A DNA stretch of 64,000 nt from Mucilaginibacter dorajii (GCF_024808255.1 NZ_JANTYS010000015.1:1-64000); one strand, 5' to 3'. Positions 16,076-24,957 are shown, numbered from the stretch's first letter. Notes: generated by a model not told the origin, from the sequence alone. A program made the numbers and translations.

Positions 16076-17185
16076 TCAATGCATTTCAAGGATCATACCT
16101 TCAACCGTTAAACCCGGACCAAACGCGAAACTCATGATCTTTTGATCCACAAGGTTTTGGGCCTTCAATATTTTTTGCAGCACAAAAAGAATGGTGGCAG
16201 ATGACATGTTGCCGTACTGCTGCAAAACCTGGTAAGCAAAAGCATTACTTTCTTCAGGTAGTTCCAAAGCCTCTTCAACAGCCTCCAATATTTTACGGCC
16301 GCCGGGGTGTACCGCGTAAGCCGTAATTTGCCCGGCGTCAAGCTTTGCCTTTTGCAGGAACCGGCTGGTTAAGGCTTTTATATTTTTTTTGATCTGCTTA
16401 GACACCCGGGAGGTAAGCTTCATTTCAAAACCGGTATTGCCTACGTACCAGCCCATATCATCCCGCGCTTCGCTCACAAATTCCGAGTAGAAGTTTTTCA
16501 GCGCAAGGTACGTTCCTGTGCCTAACCGTTGTGATGTGTTTTCCACAAACACAGCTGCCGCACCGTCAGAAAACAGGGAGTTGGCGACCCAGTTATCCAG
16601 CGTGTTATCTTTTTGAAAATGCAGCGTGCAAAGTTCAACGCTTACCACCAAAACTTTGGCTTCGGGATTGGCACGGCATATATAGTCGGCAACTTTTAAG
16701 CCGTTTATAGCGCCATAGCAACCCATAAAGTTAATGCAGGTACGCTCGGTATCGCGGTTAAGGTTTAGCCGTTCTACCAGTTCAATATCAATACCAGGTG
16801 CGTGCATGCCGGTACAGCTAATGGTAATTAGATGGGTAATCTGTTGTAAAACACCCTGGTCAAAACCGCTTAAGCAATTGTTTACCGCGTTAACAGCAAT
16901 AGCAATGGCTTCGTTCTCGTAAAGCTTTAATCGCTTTTGGGTATCAGGGAAAGGATCAAAACTACCCGAGGGATCAAAGAAAGTATATTGAGACGGATCG
17001 CTTTCGCCAAAATCCGGGATCACCGAATACCGGTGATCAATGCCCGAGTTATCATAAATAGTTTTAAGCCGGGCAGCATTGGTTTTATCCAACCCAAAAG
17101 CATCTACCATAAAATGGTAAATATCCTGCTGGGCAATACGGTTATGGGGATTTGCTATCCCAATGGCACTAATGCAACTCTCCAT
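16076..17185 (-). CDS. Type III polyketide synthase
   Basis: A chalcone-synthase-like homodimeric enzyme that extends an acyl-CoA starter with malonyl-CoA. The full Cys-His-Asn triad is visible: Cys124 in TISCTGMHAPG, His293 in AVHPGGRKIL and Asn326 in YGNMSSAT. FMGCYGAINGLK and SDGAAAVFVE also match the fold. Length (369 aa) is standard. Downstream in the same operon are an FAD oxidoreductase and a methyltransferase. A YceI protein and a UbiA prenyltransferase lie upstream. Long-chain alkylresorcinols or pyrones are the usual products of bacterial relatives with such partners. Confidence 0.95.
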   Translation of the reverse strand: MESCISAIGIANPHNRIAQQDIYHFMVDAFGLDKTNAARLKTIYDNSGIDHRYSVIPDFGESDPSQYTFFDPSGSFDPFPDTQKRLKLYENEAIAIAVNAVNNCLSGFDQGVLQQITHLITISCTGMHAPGIDIELVERLNLNRDTERTCINFMGCYGAINGLKVADYICRANPEAKVLVVSVELCTLHFQKDNTLDNWVANSLFSDGAAAVFVENTSQRLGTGTYLALKNFYSEFVSEARDDMGWYVGNTGFEMKLTSRVSKQIKKNIKALTSRFLQKAKLDAGQITAYAVHPGGRKILEAVEEALELPEESNAFAYQVLQQYGNMSSATILFVLQKILKAQNLVDQKIMSFAFGPGLTVEGMILEMH

Positions 17186-17258
17186 TTTTATACTTATGCT
17201 TAAAGCTTAAGGCTCAAAGCCTGAAGCAAAGTATTTGGTAACGGTCAAATACCTGTTT

Positions 17259-17789
17259 TTATTTGCTGATCTCAGTTTCGATACTAACGTTAGCCTCGTT
17301 TGATAAGATCACATTTTTACCACCGATGCCAAAATCTGTCCTCAAAACCTGGAACTCGCCTTTAAACGTTGCGGTGTTGCCGCTTTCAACATACGTAAAA
17401 GGTATTTCAATCAGCTTTGTTTTTTCTTTAATACTTACGTTAAAACTGCCGGTATAGTTGTTCCCACTCTTATGTTTAAATGAAACCGATTTCAACGTAA
17501 TTTTAGGGTACTTAGCTACATCAAAATAGTCATCACTCTTCAAGTGGTTATCCCGGCTTTCGCTATCGGTATTAACCGTGTTTGAGGCCACCGAAGCTTC
17601 AATAGAACTTGTAGCCAGGTTGGTAGGGTTAAACCTGATATCGGCATTAAAACCGGTAAAATTACCGCCTACATTAAAACCAAGGTTTTTGATTTTGAAA
17701 GTAACATCACTTTTGGTCACTTTGCTTTGCGCAAAGGCGTTTACAGTTAAAAAAGCTAAAATAGCAATGGTATAAATTTTCCTGATCAT
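17259..17789 (-). CDS. YceI family periplasmic protein
   Basis: A lipocalin-like beta-barrel of the YceI family, relatives of which bind polyisoprenoids. The ATG at 17789 gives a clean signal peptide (IYTIAILAFLTVNAFAQ); the longer frame to 17816 adds a segment unlike a signal start. The core VTFKIKNLGFNVGGNFTGF is the family N-terminal pattern. It lies between the type III PKS operon and a divergent UbiA prenyltransferase. A carrier or binding role for a lipid made by that cluster is plausible but inferred. Confidence 0.92.
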   Translation of the reverse strand: MIRKIYTIAILAFLTVNAFAQSKVTKSDVTFKIKNLGFNVGGNFTGFNADIRFNPTNLATSSIEASVASNTVNTDSESRDNHLKSDDYFDVAKYPKITLKSVSFKHKSGNNYTGSFNVSIKEKTKLIEIPFTYVESGNTATFKGEFQVLRTDFGIGGKNVILSNEANVSIETEISK

Positions 17790-17925
17790 GATATAAAAAA
17801 CGTTGCTTTCAAACATAACAATTTATACGATACTAATTTTTACATTAGTGAACTAAGCAACCCATTGTATGTTTATAACGTTCTACTAAAGACTCATGGT
17901 TGCCTTTAAAGTTTAATTATCCTAA

Positions 17926-18810
17926 ATGAAATTAAAACAGATTATTCCTACCCGCTCGGCCTGGGCACATCTGCGTTTTGTATTTTCTGTTTTTTTATTG
18001 CCGGTATATCTGTTTGCCTTTAGCCAATCGCTTGCTATCAACGTATGGCATGCTGTTCTGATCTTCTTCATCTGGCATTTACTGGCTTTCCCGGCAAGCA
18101 ATGGCTACAACAGCTATTTTGATAAGGACGAAGAAAGCATTGGCCTGCTTGAAAAGCCCCCGGTGGTGGATATCAGTTTATATTATTTTTCCATCCTGTT
18201 AGAGGCAGCCGCTTTCCTGTTAGGCTTTTTCATCAGCTGGGAATTTGCCTTCGCGGTACTTATTTATGGCATCATGTCTAAATTATACAGTCATCCCGCT
18301 ACACGGTTAAAAAAGTACCCTATCATCAGTTTTTTAACGGTATTTATTTTCCAGGGATGCTTTATTTATTACACCACGTATTCGGCGCTGAGTGGGTTAA
18401 GTTTATTCAGGCATTGGGATACTGGCTTCATAGTTGCCGGCGCAATTTGCTCCTGCCTCATTGGGGCATCATACCCGCTCACCCAGGTTTACCAGCACGA
18501 CGAAGATAGTCGTCGGGGCGATATCACCATCAGTATTTTATTAGGTTATAAAGGCTCGTTCATTTTTTCGGGAGCGATGTTTGCCTCAGGGATTGCATGT
18601 TCATTTTATTACTGGCATATGGCAGATAAGATGAGCAACTTTTACTTTTTCCTGGCTTGCGCACTACCCATATTCCTATTCTTTAACTACTGGTTTTATA
18701 AAGTAGGGCAATCTACCGATAACGCTAATTTTAAAAATGCCATGCGGATGAATTTTTTGAGTTCGGGGTGTATGCTGATTTATTTTGGGGTGCTGGCAGT
18801 TATGCGGTAA
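17926..18810 (+). CDS. UbiA-family prenyltransferase
   Basis: An integral membrane enzyme that attaches an isoprenoid chain to an aromatic acceptor. Eight or nine hydrophobic helices are seen. The first Asp-rich motif is NGYNSYFDKDE (59-69) and the second is HDEDSRRGD (191-199), both needed for magnesium-diphosphate binding. The normal NDxxDxxxD form is altered at the first site (NGYN). It is divergent from YceI and close to a type III PKS operon, so the acceptor may be the PKS-derived phenol. It is not assigned to menaquinone or heme O synthesis because no such genes are nearby. Confidence 0.9.
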   Translation: MKLKQIIPTRSAWAHLRFVFSVFLLPVYLFAFSQSLAINVWHAVLIFFIWHLLAFPASNGYNSYFDKDEESIGLLEKPPVVDISLYYFSILLEAAAFLLGFFISWEFAFAVLIYGIMSKLYSHPATRLKKYPIISFLTVFIFQGCFIYYTTYSALSGLSLFRHWDTGFIVAGAICSCLIGASYPLTQVYQHDEDSRRGDITISILLGYKGSFIFSGAMFASGIACSFYYWHMADKMSNFYFFLACALPIFLFFNYWFYKVGQSTDNANFKNAMRMNFLSSGCMLIYFGVLAVMR

Positions 18811-18829
18811 GGTAGGTCGCAATAATTGA

Positions 18830-19100
18830 ACGATGTCATTGCGCGTTTTTAAATCCGGAGGACTTTGAAGGTAGAATGATGTAACAAACTATCCTCTCCA
18901 GGCTGTCATGCTGAGGTACGAAGCATCCATTAGTGAACTTTACAGGGCGAATAGGAATGGCGTAGAATAGATCCTTCACTGCGTTCAGGATGACAGTCGT
19001 TTTAAAAGACGTCATGGGTAGGCACGAAGCAATCTCGTCGCCGTGCCTATTCGCTCTGTAGAGCGACGAGATTGCCGCGCTGCGCTCGCAATGACAAAAT
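18830..19100. repeat. REP-like cluster (TCATTGCGAG type)
   Basis: Several copies of the widespread Bacteroidota words GTCATTGCGA, GTCATGCTGAGG, GATCCTTCACTGCGTTCAGG and AGCAATCTCGTCG lie here as direct and inverted units, ending in CTCGCAATGAC. A related hairpin is at 25001-25099. A 95-codon open frame on the minus strand is only this repeat read as protein. No other content is seen in the gap between UbiA and the porin. Confidence 0.8.
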
Positions 19101-19112
19101 TTAAACTCCCCC

Positions 19113-20429
19113 CTAAAACTCAATATGCGCCCTCATCGAAAAAACATTCACCGGGCCGCGATCTTTGTTATAGGCCGGGTTTAGAATAAACTGGTAATCG
19201 GGCGTAAGCCAGAATTTCTTCTGATAGGCATTGATCTTGTAATACAATTCCGCAATCACTTCGTGGCCGTAGTTCAATTTGCCATCACCAATAATAAAAC
19301 CATAGCCACCCGCTGCCAGGTAGTTTTTGTGAGGTGTTGATAGACCGTTGGCTATAAATGCCAGGCCAAGTTCGTCATCACCGCGTTTCCATGATGTGCC
19401 TTTCAATACGCCGCCAAAACTTAATGAACGGTCAATCTCTGTAAAATACCAGGTTTCTGTATGACCATCATTGTAGCTTAGTTTGGCAAATACACCAAAA
19501 TCTTTGGTCAGGTATTGATCAGCACTGATGCCGAAACCATATTTATGCTTGCCGTAGGTAAGGTTGGTATCAACTACTGGGTTTACCGGGTTTTTAGCTA
19601 AAGCATCGTTATAAATGCCCATTTTGCCATTATTCCTGAACCCTAAAAGCCTTACTGTTCCCTTGTTACCGTTAAGTGTGTAGCGGCGTTCATACTCCAG
19701 CGTTTGGGTATTGGCTTTACCTATCTTGGCATCCCAAATGGCACCATTAGCCTCCGTTGTCGACATAGTGAAGGCAAACCTCAAAGTCCAGTTTGGCTGG
19801 CCCAATTCGGTATGGATGCCCATTACGTAGCCGCGGGTATTGGCCGGGTAGTCCCAGGCACCGTTATCCATCAGTGCCCAGTTCATAAACTGGCTGCGCG
19901 GGTCGTGGCTAAACTCGTTGCCATCATAAAAATCGGCCATGCCAAATTTACCTACCGTTACCTGGAAGTAGCGTTTGCTTTTTAAGCCAGCCAATTGGTT
20001 GTTGGCATCCTCAAGGGTGTCCTTCTCTTTACCCCACTCAAAGTTTTGGGTAAAGTATAAGCGGGCTATATAAATTTTAGGTTCCGAACCACCTACCCTA
20101 AAAGTTTCGCCGTTCGGGAAACCGGCAACACCCAAAGTTTTGCTCAGTCCCGATCCTCCCGAAAGTTCGGGATTAAAAAAAGCCGAAGCGCCTTTCCAAA
20201 GCCTGGCACCGCCAAAAAAAGTAGTAGTAATGGAGCTTTGCGTTTCTGATTTGGTGAGCAGGCTGTTATCACCGGTATAATCGGCACCAAACGATGGTTT
20301 ATACTGGGTAATAATGGTTTGTTGAAAATGAAAGTTAAAGCGTTGTTGCTTTAAAGTGTCCTGCGCTTTGGCTGTAAGAATAGCTCCGGGCAGGAGCAGT
20401 ATAAATAGTAAAGTTTTTTTCATAAACAT
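19113..20429 (-). CDS. Carbohydrate-selective porin, OprB family
   Basis: An outer membrane beta-barrel porin. A signal peptide ends in LTAKAQ. The body has alternating beta-strand patterns with family features such as YIARLYFTQNFEWG, VTVGKFGMADFYDGNEFSHDPRSQFMN in shortened form, and WYFTEIDRSLSFGG. It ends in MRAHIEF with the terminal Phe expected for BAM-dependent insertion. The sugar is not predictable and no catabolic genes are adjacent. ATG codons at 20429 and 20423 are both possible starts. Confidence 0.85.
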   Translation of the reverse strand: MFMKKTLLFILLLPGAILTAKAQDTLKQQRFNFHFQQTIITQYKPSFGADYTGDNSLLTKSETQSSITTTFFGGARLWKGASAFFNPELSGGSGLSKTLGVAGFPNGETFRVGGSEPKIYIARLYFTQNFEWGKEKDTLEDANNQLAGLKSKRYFQVTVGKFGMADFYDGNEFSHDPRSQFMNWALMDNGAWDYPANTRGYVMGIHTELGQPNWTLRFAFTMSTTEANGAIWDAKIGKANTQTLEYERRYTLNGNKGTVRLLGFRNNGKMGIYNDALAKNPVNPVVDTNLTYGKHKYGFGISADQYLTKDFGVFAKLSYNDGHTETWYFTEIDRSLSFGGVLKGTSWKRGDDELGLAFIANGLSTPHKNYLAAGGYGFIIGDGKLNYGHEVIAELYYKINAYQKKFWLTPDYQFILNPAYNKDRGPVNVFSMRAHIEF

Positions 20430-20458
20430 TAAGTTGAAAACCTAACCCTAATATTGGA

Positions 20459-21106
20459 TTATGGTTTGCATTCCAGGTAAAATTGCAGCAGGTAAGCCTC
20501 CATGAACGCGTGGCGCTGTTCGGCCAGTTTACGACCGGTAGCAGTGTTCATTTTGTCTTTAAGCAACAATAGTTTTTCGTAAAAATGATTAATTGATGGA
20601 GCCGGGGAGTTTTTATACTCTTCTTTGCTCATGTTTAAATTGGGTTCTATTTCGGGATTATAAATTTCCCGGCCTTTAAAACCACCGTAACTAAATGCCC
20701 TTGCAATACCAATTGCACCTATAGCATCCAGCCTATCGGCATCCTGTACTATAGCCAACTCGGGCGAGTGAAATACCACCTTATCGAAACTGGCCTTGAA
20801 CGACATGTACCTGATAATTTGCTGCACATGCTCAATAACCGCTTCATCAACAGCCACGCTACGCAAATATTTAGCAGCTGTAGCCGGGCCAATTTCTTCA
20901 TCGCCGTTATTGAATTTGGCATCGGCAATATCATGAAGCAGTGCGGCAAGTTCAACAGTAAGCAGATCGGCTTCCTCTGTTTGCGCTATTAGTTTGGCAT
21001 TTGTCCAAACACGGTGAATGTGCCACCAGTCGTGGCCCCCCTCGGCATTTTTAAGAGTATCGCGTACAAACTGTACGGTATTTTGTATGAGCTTTGCTGT
21101 TTCCAT
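20459..21106 (-). CDS. HD-domain phosphohydrolase (YedJ-like)
   Basis: A small HD-superfamily hydrolase (215 aa). GGHDWWHIHRVW (about 22-33) gives the first metal histidines, AALLHDIADAKF the HD pair, and VQDADRLDAIGAIGIARAF the C-terminal signature. This matches the YedJ/YpgQ-type group of putative nucleotide phosphohydrolases. The substrate is unknown. It is monocistronic or paired with the XRE regulator downstream of it in the window but upstream in transcription. Confidence 0.9.
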   Translation of the reverse strand: METAKLIQNTVQFVRDTLKNAEGGHDWWHIHRVWTNAKLIAQTEEADLLTVELAALLHDIADAKFNNGDEEIGPATAAKYLRSVAVDEAVIEHVQQIIRYMSFKASFDKVVFHSPELAIVQDADRLDAIGAIGIARAFSYGGFKGREIYNPEIEPNLNMSKEEYKNSPAPSINHFYEKLLLLKDKMNTATGRKLAEQRHAFMEAYLLQFYLECKP

Positions 21107-21159
21107 CCGGGTGCAAAGATATTATTGCCCGGATGAAACAGTGGAATAATTGTAAATTA

Positions 21160-21399
21160 TTAAGCTGCGGCTATTTTTTCTGTATTGATAATTTCGTGTA
21201 TATCAACCTCCAGGATAGCAGCTATCTGGAAAAGTCTTTCTACGGTTATTTTAGTATAACCCAGTTCAATTTTACTGTATGCGTTTTGCGATATATTCAA
21301 TTTTGCGGCCAGGTATTCTTGGGTATAATTGAGTTGTTCGCGGGTGTTCCTGATGTTAGCTGCAATTGCTTTAATCTTGTAATTCAGCGTCTCTTTCAT
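21160..21399 (-). CDS. XRE-family HTH transcriptional regulator
   Basis: A 79-residue protein that is almost entirely a Cro/CI-type helix-turn-helix: IRNTREQLNYTQEYLAAKL, then SQNAYSKIELGYTKITVERL. No effector domain is present. It may control its neighbours or act as a short antitoxin-like regulator; no toxin gene is adjacent. Targets are unknown. Confidence 0.85.
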   Translation of the reverse strand: MKETLNYKIKAIAANIRNTREQLNYTQEYLAAKLNISQNAYSKIELGYTKITVERLFQIAAILEVDIHEIINTEKIAAA

Positions 21400-21535
21400 G
21401 CAATTATTGTTTTAACTATCTGATATAAACGAGATTTGTTAAAACACGGATTTCATTTTTTTTATTTTTTTGAAATTTTTTTTCGTTAGCTATAATTACG
21501 TCTCTATTATCTTTAAATATTACGGTGGCCGGGCC

Positions 21536-21577
21536 TCAAAAAAACACCCATCCCTTAATGGGGATAGGCGTTTTTGT
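21536..21577 (-). terminator. Terminator after PepSY-like gene
   Basis: AACACCCATCCC pairs imperfectly with GGGGATAGGCGTT around a short TTAAT loop. On the minus strand it is followed by a T-run (the A-run at 21539-21544). It lies 9 nt beyond the stop of the gene at 21586. Confidence 0.7.
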
Positions 21578-21585
21578 ATCACTGT

Positions 21586-22014
21586 TTAATCCTTTTTAAC
21601 AAAGTTCCCGCTTTCATCAAAGATGAGGTCTCCACTTTTTATCTCGGCCTCATAAAAAGTTTTGCCTGCGGCATCGGTCACCTTTCCGGCTTCCTTAATT
21701 TTTGCCCCTTTATAATGGGCCATTACATAGGGGGCAATTGTTTTAGGCAAATCGCTTACCTTAATAGCATTTACAATCTCAACAAAAACACCACCAGGTG
21801 TAAAAACAGCCGAATTATCCTCGCCCGATTTGCCGCCCCAGTTAGCTTCATAGTTACCTTTTTCTTTTTCCCAACTCACTTTAGCAGCAGCGGGATATTT
21901 TGCGGCAAAAGCTGTTTTAACCCCGGCAGGCACATCTTTTGGTTTAAGATCCTGCGCCATAACAGCACCCGAAGCAAGGCCAAGTGCTATTAAAAATGAT
22001 AATTTCCTTTTCAT
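21586..22014 (-). CDS. PepSY-like (DUF2874) secreted protein
   Basis: A small secreted protein (142 aa): the signal peptide ends ASGAVMAQ, and the mature part has VKTAFAAKYPAAAKVSWEKE and YEAEIKSGDLIFDESGNFVKK, the pattern of the PepSY-like/BLIP-fold family common in Bacteroidota. These are periplasmic proteins of unclear role, sometimes linked to two-component or peptidase inhibition functions. No functional partner is visible. Confidence 0.85.
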   Translation of the reverse strand: MKRKLSFLIALGLASGAVMAQDLKPKDVPAGVKTAFAAKYPAAAKVSWEKEKGNYEANWGGKSGEDNSAVFTPGGVFVEIVNAIKVSDLPKTIAPYVMAHYKGAKIKEAGKVTDAAGKTFYEAEIKSGDLIFDESGNFVKKD

Positions 22015-22114
22015 GATAAATTTAATTTACACAAGTATAAATTATCAATCTGAAGAAAGGCTGACTGCTTTTTGTAGAAATACTGGATAATGAGATGGTT
22101 ATCAAAGAATCAGT

Positions 22115-23233
22115 TTAATCATAGCTGTGGCGCTCCAGGTCATAGTCCGACTGGTTGGATATGATCTTTTTGCGCCGCTGAACATCCGCATCCAGGTTAT
22201 GATCATAAGTATTGTCAGTAACCGTTATATCCCTGTCTTTTTCCTTGTCGGCCATATATAAATTGGCCTCCACCGTTTTGGCTATGGCTGTATCATACGG
22301 TCCCTTGGGCGACATCAGTTTTACAAATACCGGTAAACATTCAAACAGGATAAACAAATAGCCTATAAAGGAGATAGCCATATAGGTATCCAGATCTCGC
22401 GTACCGTTTTCATTATAAGACAACTGACCCAAGGCCCAGTTACGATCAGAGAAACCGGCTACATTGGCCAGGCTATCTAATTGATGATCTGTAAACAACC
22501 TCAGGGTGTTTAGCCCTTCGTAATCTTTACGGTGCCCCAGGTATTCGTCCATTTGCCCCTGGCTTTCGGTAACCGTTTTTAAGCGTGCCTCCTTTTCTTC
22601 CAATACCGACTGTTTTTGCTTGGCATACGTACCATAACCGGTAATGCCCGATGTCTGGTTGGTTTTATCGCCAAAAACTTCCTGGTTTAACTGGTAGCGC
22701 GACCGGTTGATATCCTTTTCGAGCGAGTCCTTTTCCTTTTTCAGATCGTTGTTTTTACCCAGTTCCATCGCATACTTTTCGTTGTATGTTTTCTCCAGGG
22801 TATCAATTTTACGGTGCTGGCCTTTCAGATATGAGGATTTTAGTTTCTGACGGATCTCTTTATCAAAGATCTTCAGCTCCAATGGCCGTGAAATCACTAT
22901 CCCAATCATAATGGCCAGCAAAATACGTGGCGAAGCCTGTAAGATCTGCTGGTTGGTACTGCCTTCTTTATTAATGCTGGATACAATGTACCTATCCATG
23001 TTAAAAATAGCCGTACCCCAAAGCAAGCCAAACAAAATGGCGAAAAATACGGCAAAAGCATCGCCATTAAAAACAAAGTACATGGCGTAACCGCCAGATA
23101 ACGAAGCGAATAAAGCCGTAAAGAATATGGTAGCCCCAATGCCCACGTATTTATTGTGCTCAACAGGGTATTTTTTTAATGTATCTATATGCGCTCCTGA
23201 ACAAAACCAGAAAAAGCGGGTAACTTTTTTCAT
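22115..23233 (-). CDS. DUF4407 membrane protein
   Basis: A protein of unknown function, DUF4407 by architecture. Two or three N-terminal transmembrane helices (about 30-100), a long charged coiled-coil segment (about 130-245, with KKEKDSLEKDINRSRYQL), then a C-terminal helix (YMAISFIGYLFILFECLPVFV) and a cytoplasmic tail. The layout suggests a periplasmic coiled coil held between membrane anchors. It stands alone, divergent from the rhodanese gene. Confidence 0.85.
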   Translation of the reverse strand: MKKVTRFFWFCSGAHIDTLKKYPVEHNKYVGIGATIFFTALFASLSGGYAMYFVFNGDAFAVFFAILFGLLWGTAIFNMDRYIVSSINKEGSTNQQILQASPRILLAIMIGIVISRPLELKIFDKEIRQKLKSSYLKGQHRKIDTLEKTYNEKYAMELGKNNDLKKEKDSLEKDINRSRYQLNQEVFGDKTNQTSGITGYGTYAKQKQSVLEEKEARLKTVTESQGQMDEYLGHRKDYEGLNTLRLFTDHQLDSLANVAGFSDRNWALGQLSYNENGTRDLDTYMAISFIGYLFILFECLPVFVKLMSPKGPYDTAIAKTVEANLYMADKEKDRDITVTDNTYDHNLDADVQRRKKIISNQSDYDLERHSYD

Positions 23234-23415
23234 CTATATGATCCGTTTAAATGGCAGCCGTTCAATCTTTATGTCAAATTATCAGAACAGCGCCGGTGCA
23301 TTACGGCATCAAACTGCTGCAAAACAGCCTTGTGTGCGGTAAATCATATAATAAACGCACTTGGGCACTGATTGTTACAAAAACCTGCCGTAATTATTTG
23401 CAAAGGAAAAAAAGC

Positions 23416-23423
23416 TACCTTTG
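23416..23423 (+). promoter_or_regulatory. Candidate -7 box for rhodanese gene
   Basis: TACCTTTG matches TAnnTTTG and lies 20 nt upstream of the ATG at 23443. A TTTG at 23397-23400 is only 15 nt upstream, shorter than the usual 19, so the -33 element is uncertain. Confidence 0.5.
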
Positions 23424-23442
23424 GATTATAATTCTATTTGAC

Positions 23443-23757
23443 ATGAACGAGATAACCGTACAGGAACTAAAAGAGAAATTAGACAAAGGCGAAGACTTCC
23501 AACTAATTGATGTTAGGGAAGATTTTGAATACGAAACATCAAATCTTGGCGGCCAGTCAATCCCATTGGGTGGCATCCTTATCGAGGCCGATAAAATCAG
23601 CAAAGACAAACCTGTTGTGGTAATGTGCCGCAGTGGTAAACGCAGCGCGGCTGCCATTATGCAGTTAGAGCAACAAGGCTATACCAACCTATCTAACTTA
23701 CGTGGCGGTATTTTAGCCTGGGCGGCCGAGATTGATCCCGAACTTTCTGTTTACTAA
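23443..23757 (+). CDS. Rhodanese-like sulfurtransferase
   Basis: A single rhodanese domain of 104 aa. NEITVQELKEKLDKGEDF begins the fold, LIDVREDFEYE follows, and the active-site loop CRSGKRS holds the persulfide-forming Cys. The frame is open upstream to 23251, but the extension is unlike the family. The ATG at 23443 gives the standard N-terminus and fits the -7 box just upstream. It is followed after 2 nt by a small membrane protein and then an SPFH protein. Confidence 0.93.
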   Translation: MNEITVQELKEKLDKGEDFQLIDVREDFEYETSNLGGQSIPLGGILIEADKISKDKPVVVMCRSGKRSAAAIMQLEQQGYTNLSNLRGGILAWAAEIDPELSVY

Positions 23758-23759
23758 TC

Positions 23760-23948
23760 ATGGGCTTTAAGTTAGTGCTAAATGTACTGTACACTATAGG
23801 TATGGTACTTTGCGCCTTTGTGGCGTACCAGTATTTTCAGACTAAAAACTACGTTGTTATGGCCGTAGCTTTAGTTGCCTGCGCAGCTGTTATTATATTA
23901 AAAATAAGACTGTTAAAAGACGTAAAGAACTCGCAGAAAAAGGTGTAA
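23760..23948 (+). CDS. Small membrane protein (possibly DUF6358)
   Basis: A 62-residue protein with two hydrophobic helices (about 5-22 and 30-48) and a basic C-terminus (RLLKDVKNSQKKV). I believe it resembles a small Sphingobacteriaceae family (DUF6358), but this is from memory. It starts 2 nt after the rhodanese stop and ends 9 nt before the SPFH gene, so the three are probably one transcript. Confidence 0.75.
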   Translation: MGFKLVLNVLYTIGMVLCAFVAYQYFQTKNYVVMAVALVACAAVIILKIRLLKDVKNSQKKV

Positions 23949-23957
23949 CTTCATTGC

Positions 23958-24863
23958 ATGTTTATAGCAATATTAGGAGTTATCGTACTCGTGGTGGGTA
24001 TAGTACTCAAACGCTCACCAGAGCCCGCAAGTCATTTTAGTAATACAGTTAGTATAGTTGGTGTAGTAATGGTGGCCCTGGGCCTGGTACTATCCATGTT
24101 TAAAACTATTGAGCCAGGCAAGGTAGGTGTGCAGGTACTTTTTGGCAAGGTTCAGGATGGCGTATTAGAGAGCGGCCTGCATATAGTTAACCCACTTGTT
24201 GAAATCACAACGTTTGATGTACGGCTGCAAACTTACACTATGAGCGCCGTACATGACGAAGGCAGCAAAGAAGGCGACGATGCTATCCGTGTATTGTCGT
24301 CTGACGGTTTGGAGGTAGCTATTGATCTTTCTGTTCAGTACAAAGTAAATGCCGATAAAGCCCCCTTTATTATGCAAAACATTGGCGAAGACTATTTAGA
24401 AAAGATAGTACGCCCTGTTTCAAGAACAGCCATACGCGATAACGCTGTAAATTATGCGGCTGTCGACTTGTATTCAACCAAACGGCAGGAGTTCCAGGAT
24501 AAGATCAACAGGTTTATTACGGCCAACTTTGCCAAACGCGGATTAGAATTACAACAGATCCTGGTACGCAACATCACCCTGCCGGCATCGGTACGTGCCA
24601 GCATCGAATCAAAGATCAATGCTGAACAAGACGCCCAGAAGATGCAGTTTGTTTTACAAAAAGAAAAGCAGGAAGCCGAACGTAAACGGGTAGAGGCACA
24701 AGGTATAGCCGATTATCAAAAGATCCTATCAACGGGTTTATCTGATAAACAACTACAATACGAAGCTATTAAGGCTCAAATGGCTATCGCTACCTCGGCA
24801 AATGCCAAAGTGATTATTATTGGCGGCGGTAAAGGAAACCCGATAATGTTGAGCGATAAATAA
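23958..24863 (+). CDS. SPFH/prohibitin-family protein
   Basis: A membrane scaffold protein of the SPFH family. Two N-terminal transmembrane helices (about 2-20 and 28-46) precede the SPFH core from TIEPGKVGVQVLFGKV to about residue 210. A helical coiled region follows with KMQFVLQKEKQEAERKRVEAQG. Relatives oligomerise in membrane microdomains and modulate proteases. It is third in a short operon with rhodanese and a small membrane protein. Confidence 0.92.
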   Translation: MFIAILGVIVLVVGIVLKRSPEPASHFSNTVSIVGVVMVALGLVLSMFKTIEPGKVGVQVLFGKVQDGVLESGLHIVNPLVEITTFDVRLQTYTMSAVHDEGSKEGDDAIRVLSSDGLEVAIDLSVQYKVNADKAPFIMQNIGEDYLEKIVRPVSRTAIRDNAVNYAAVDLYSTKRQEFQDKINRFITANFAKRGLELQQILVRNITLPASVRASIESKINAEQDAQKMQFVLQKEKQEAERKRVEAQGIADYQKILSTGLSDKQLQYEAIKAQMAIATSANAKVIIIGGGKGNPIMLSDK

Positions 24864-24927
24864 ACACGAATGGTTCGAATTGAATCGAATTTCACGAATT
24901 TAAATGAGGACGAATTTTATAAAAAGC

Positions 24928-24957
24928 GTAAGGCCACCTTTTAATGGGTGGCCTTAC
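24928..24957 (+). terminator. Terminator after SPFH gene
   Basis: The stem GTAAGGCCACC (24928-24938) pairs with GGTGGCCTTAC (24947-24957) across an 8-nt loop. The downstream T-run is weak, so rho-independent function is likely but not certain. Confidence 0.65.

Noticed and set aside
18836..19123. 95-codon open frame on the minus strand
   Set aside because: It is the REP-like repeat region (CERSAAIS and VILNAVKDL strings) read as protein, a common spurious call in Bacteroidota.
23251..23442. N-terminal extension of the rhodanese gene
   Set aside because: The extension is unlike the family and includes the predicted -7 box; the ATG at 23443 gives the normal start.
24868..24895. tRNA-like GGTTCGAATTGAATCG segment
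   Set aside because: No acceptor or anticodon stem can be drawn; it is a copy of the AATTCGTGAAATT repeat family.
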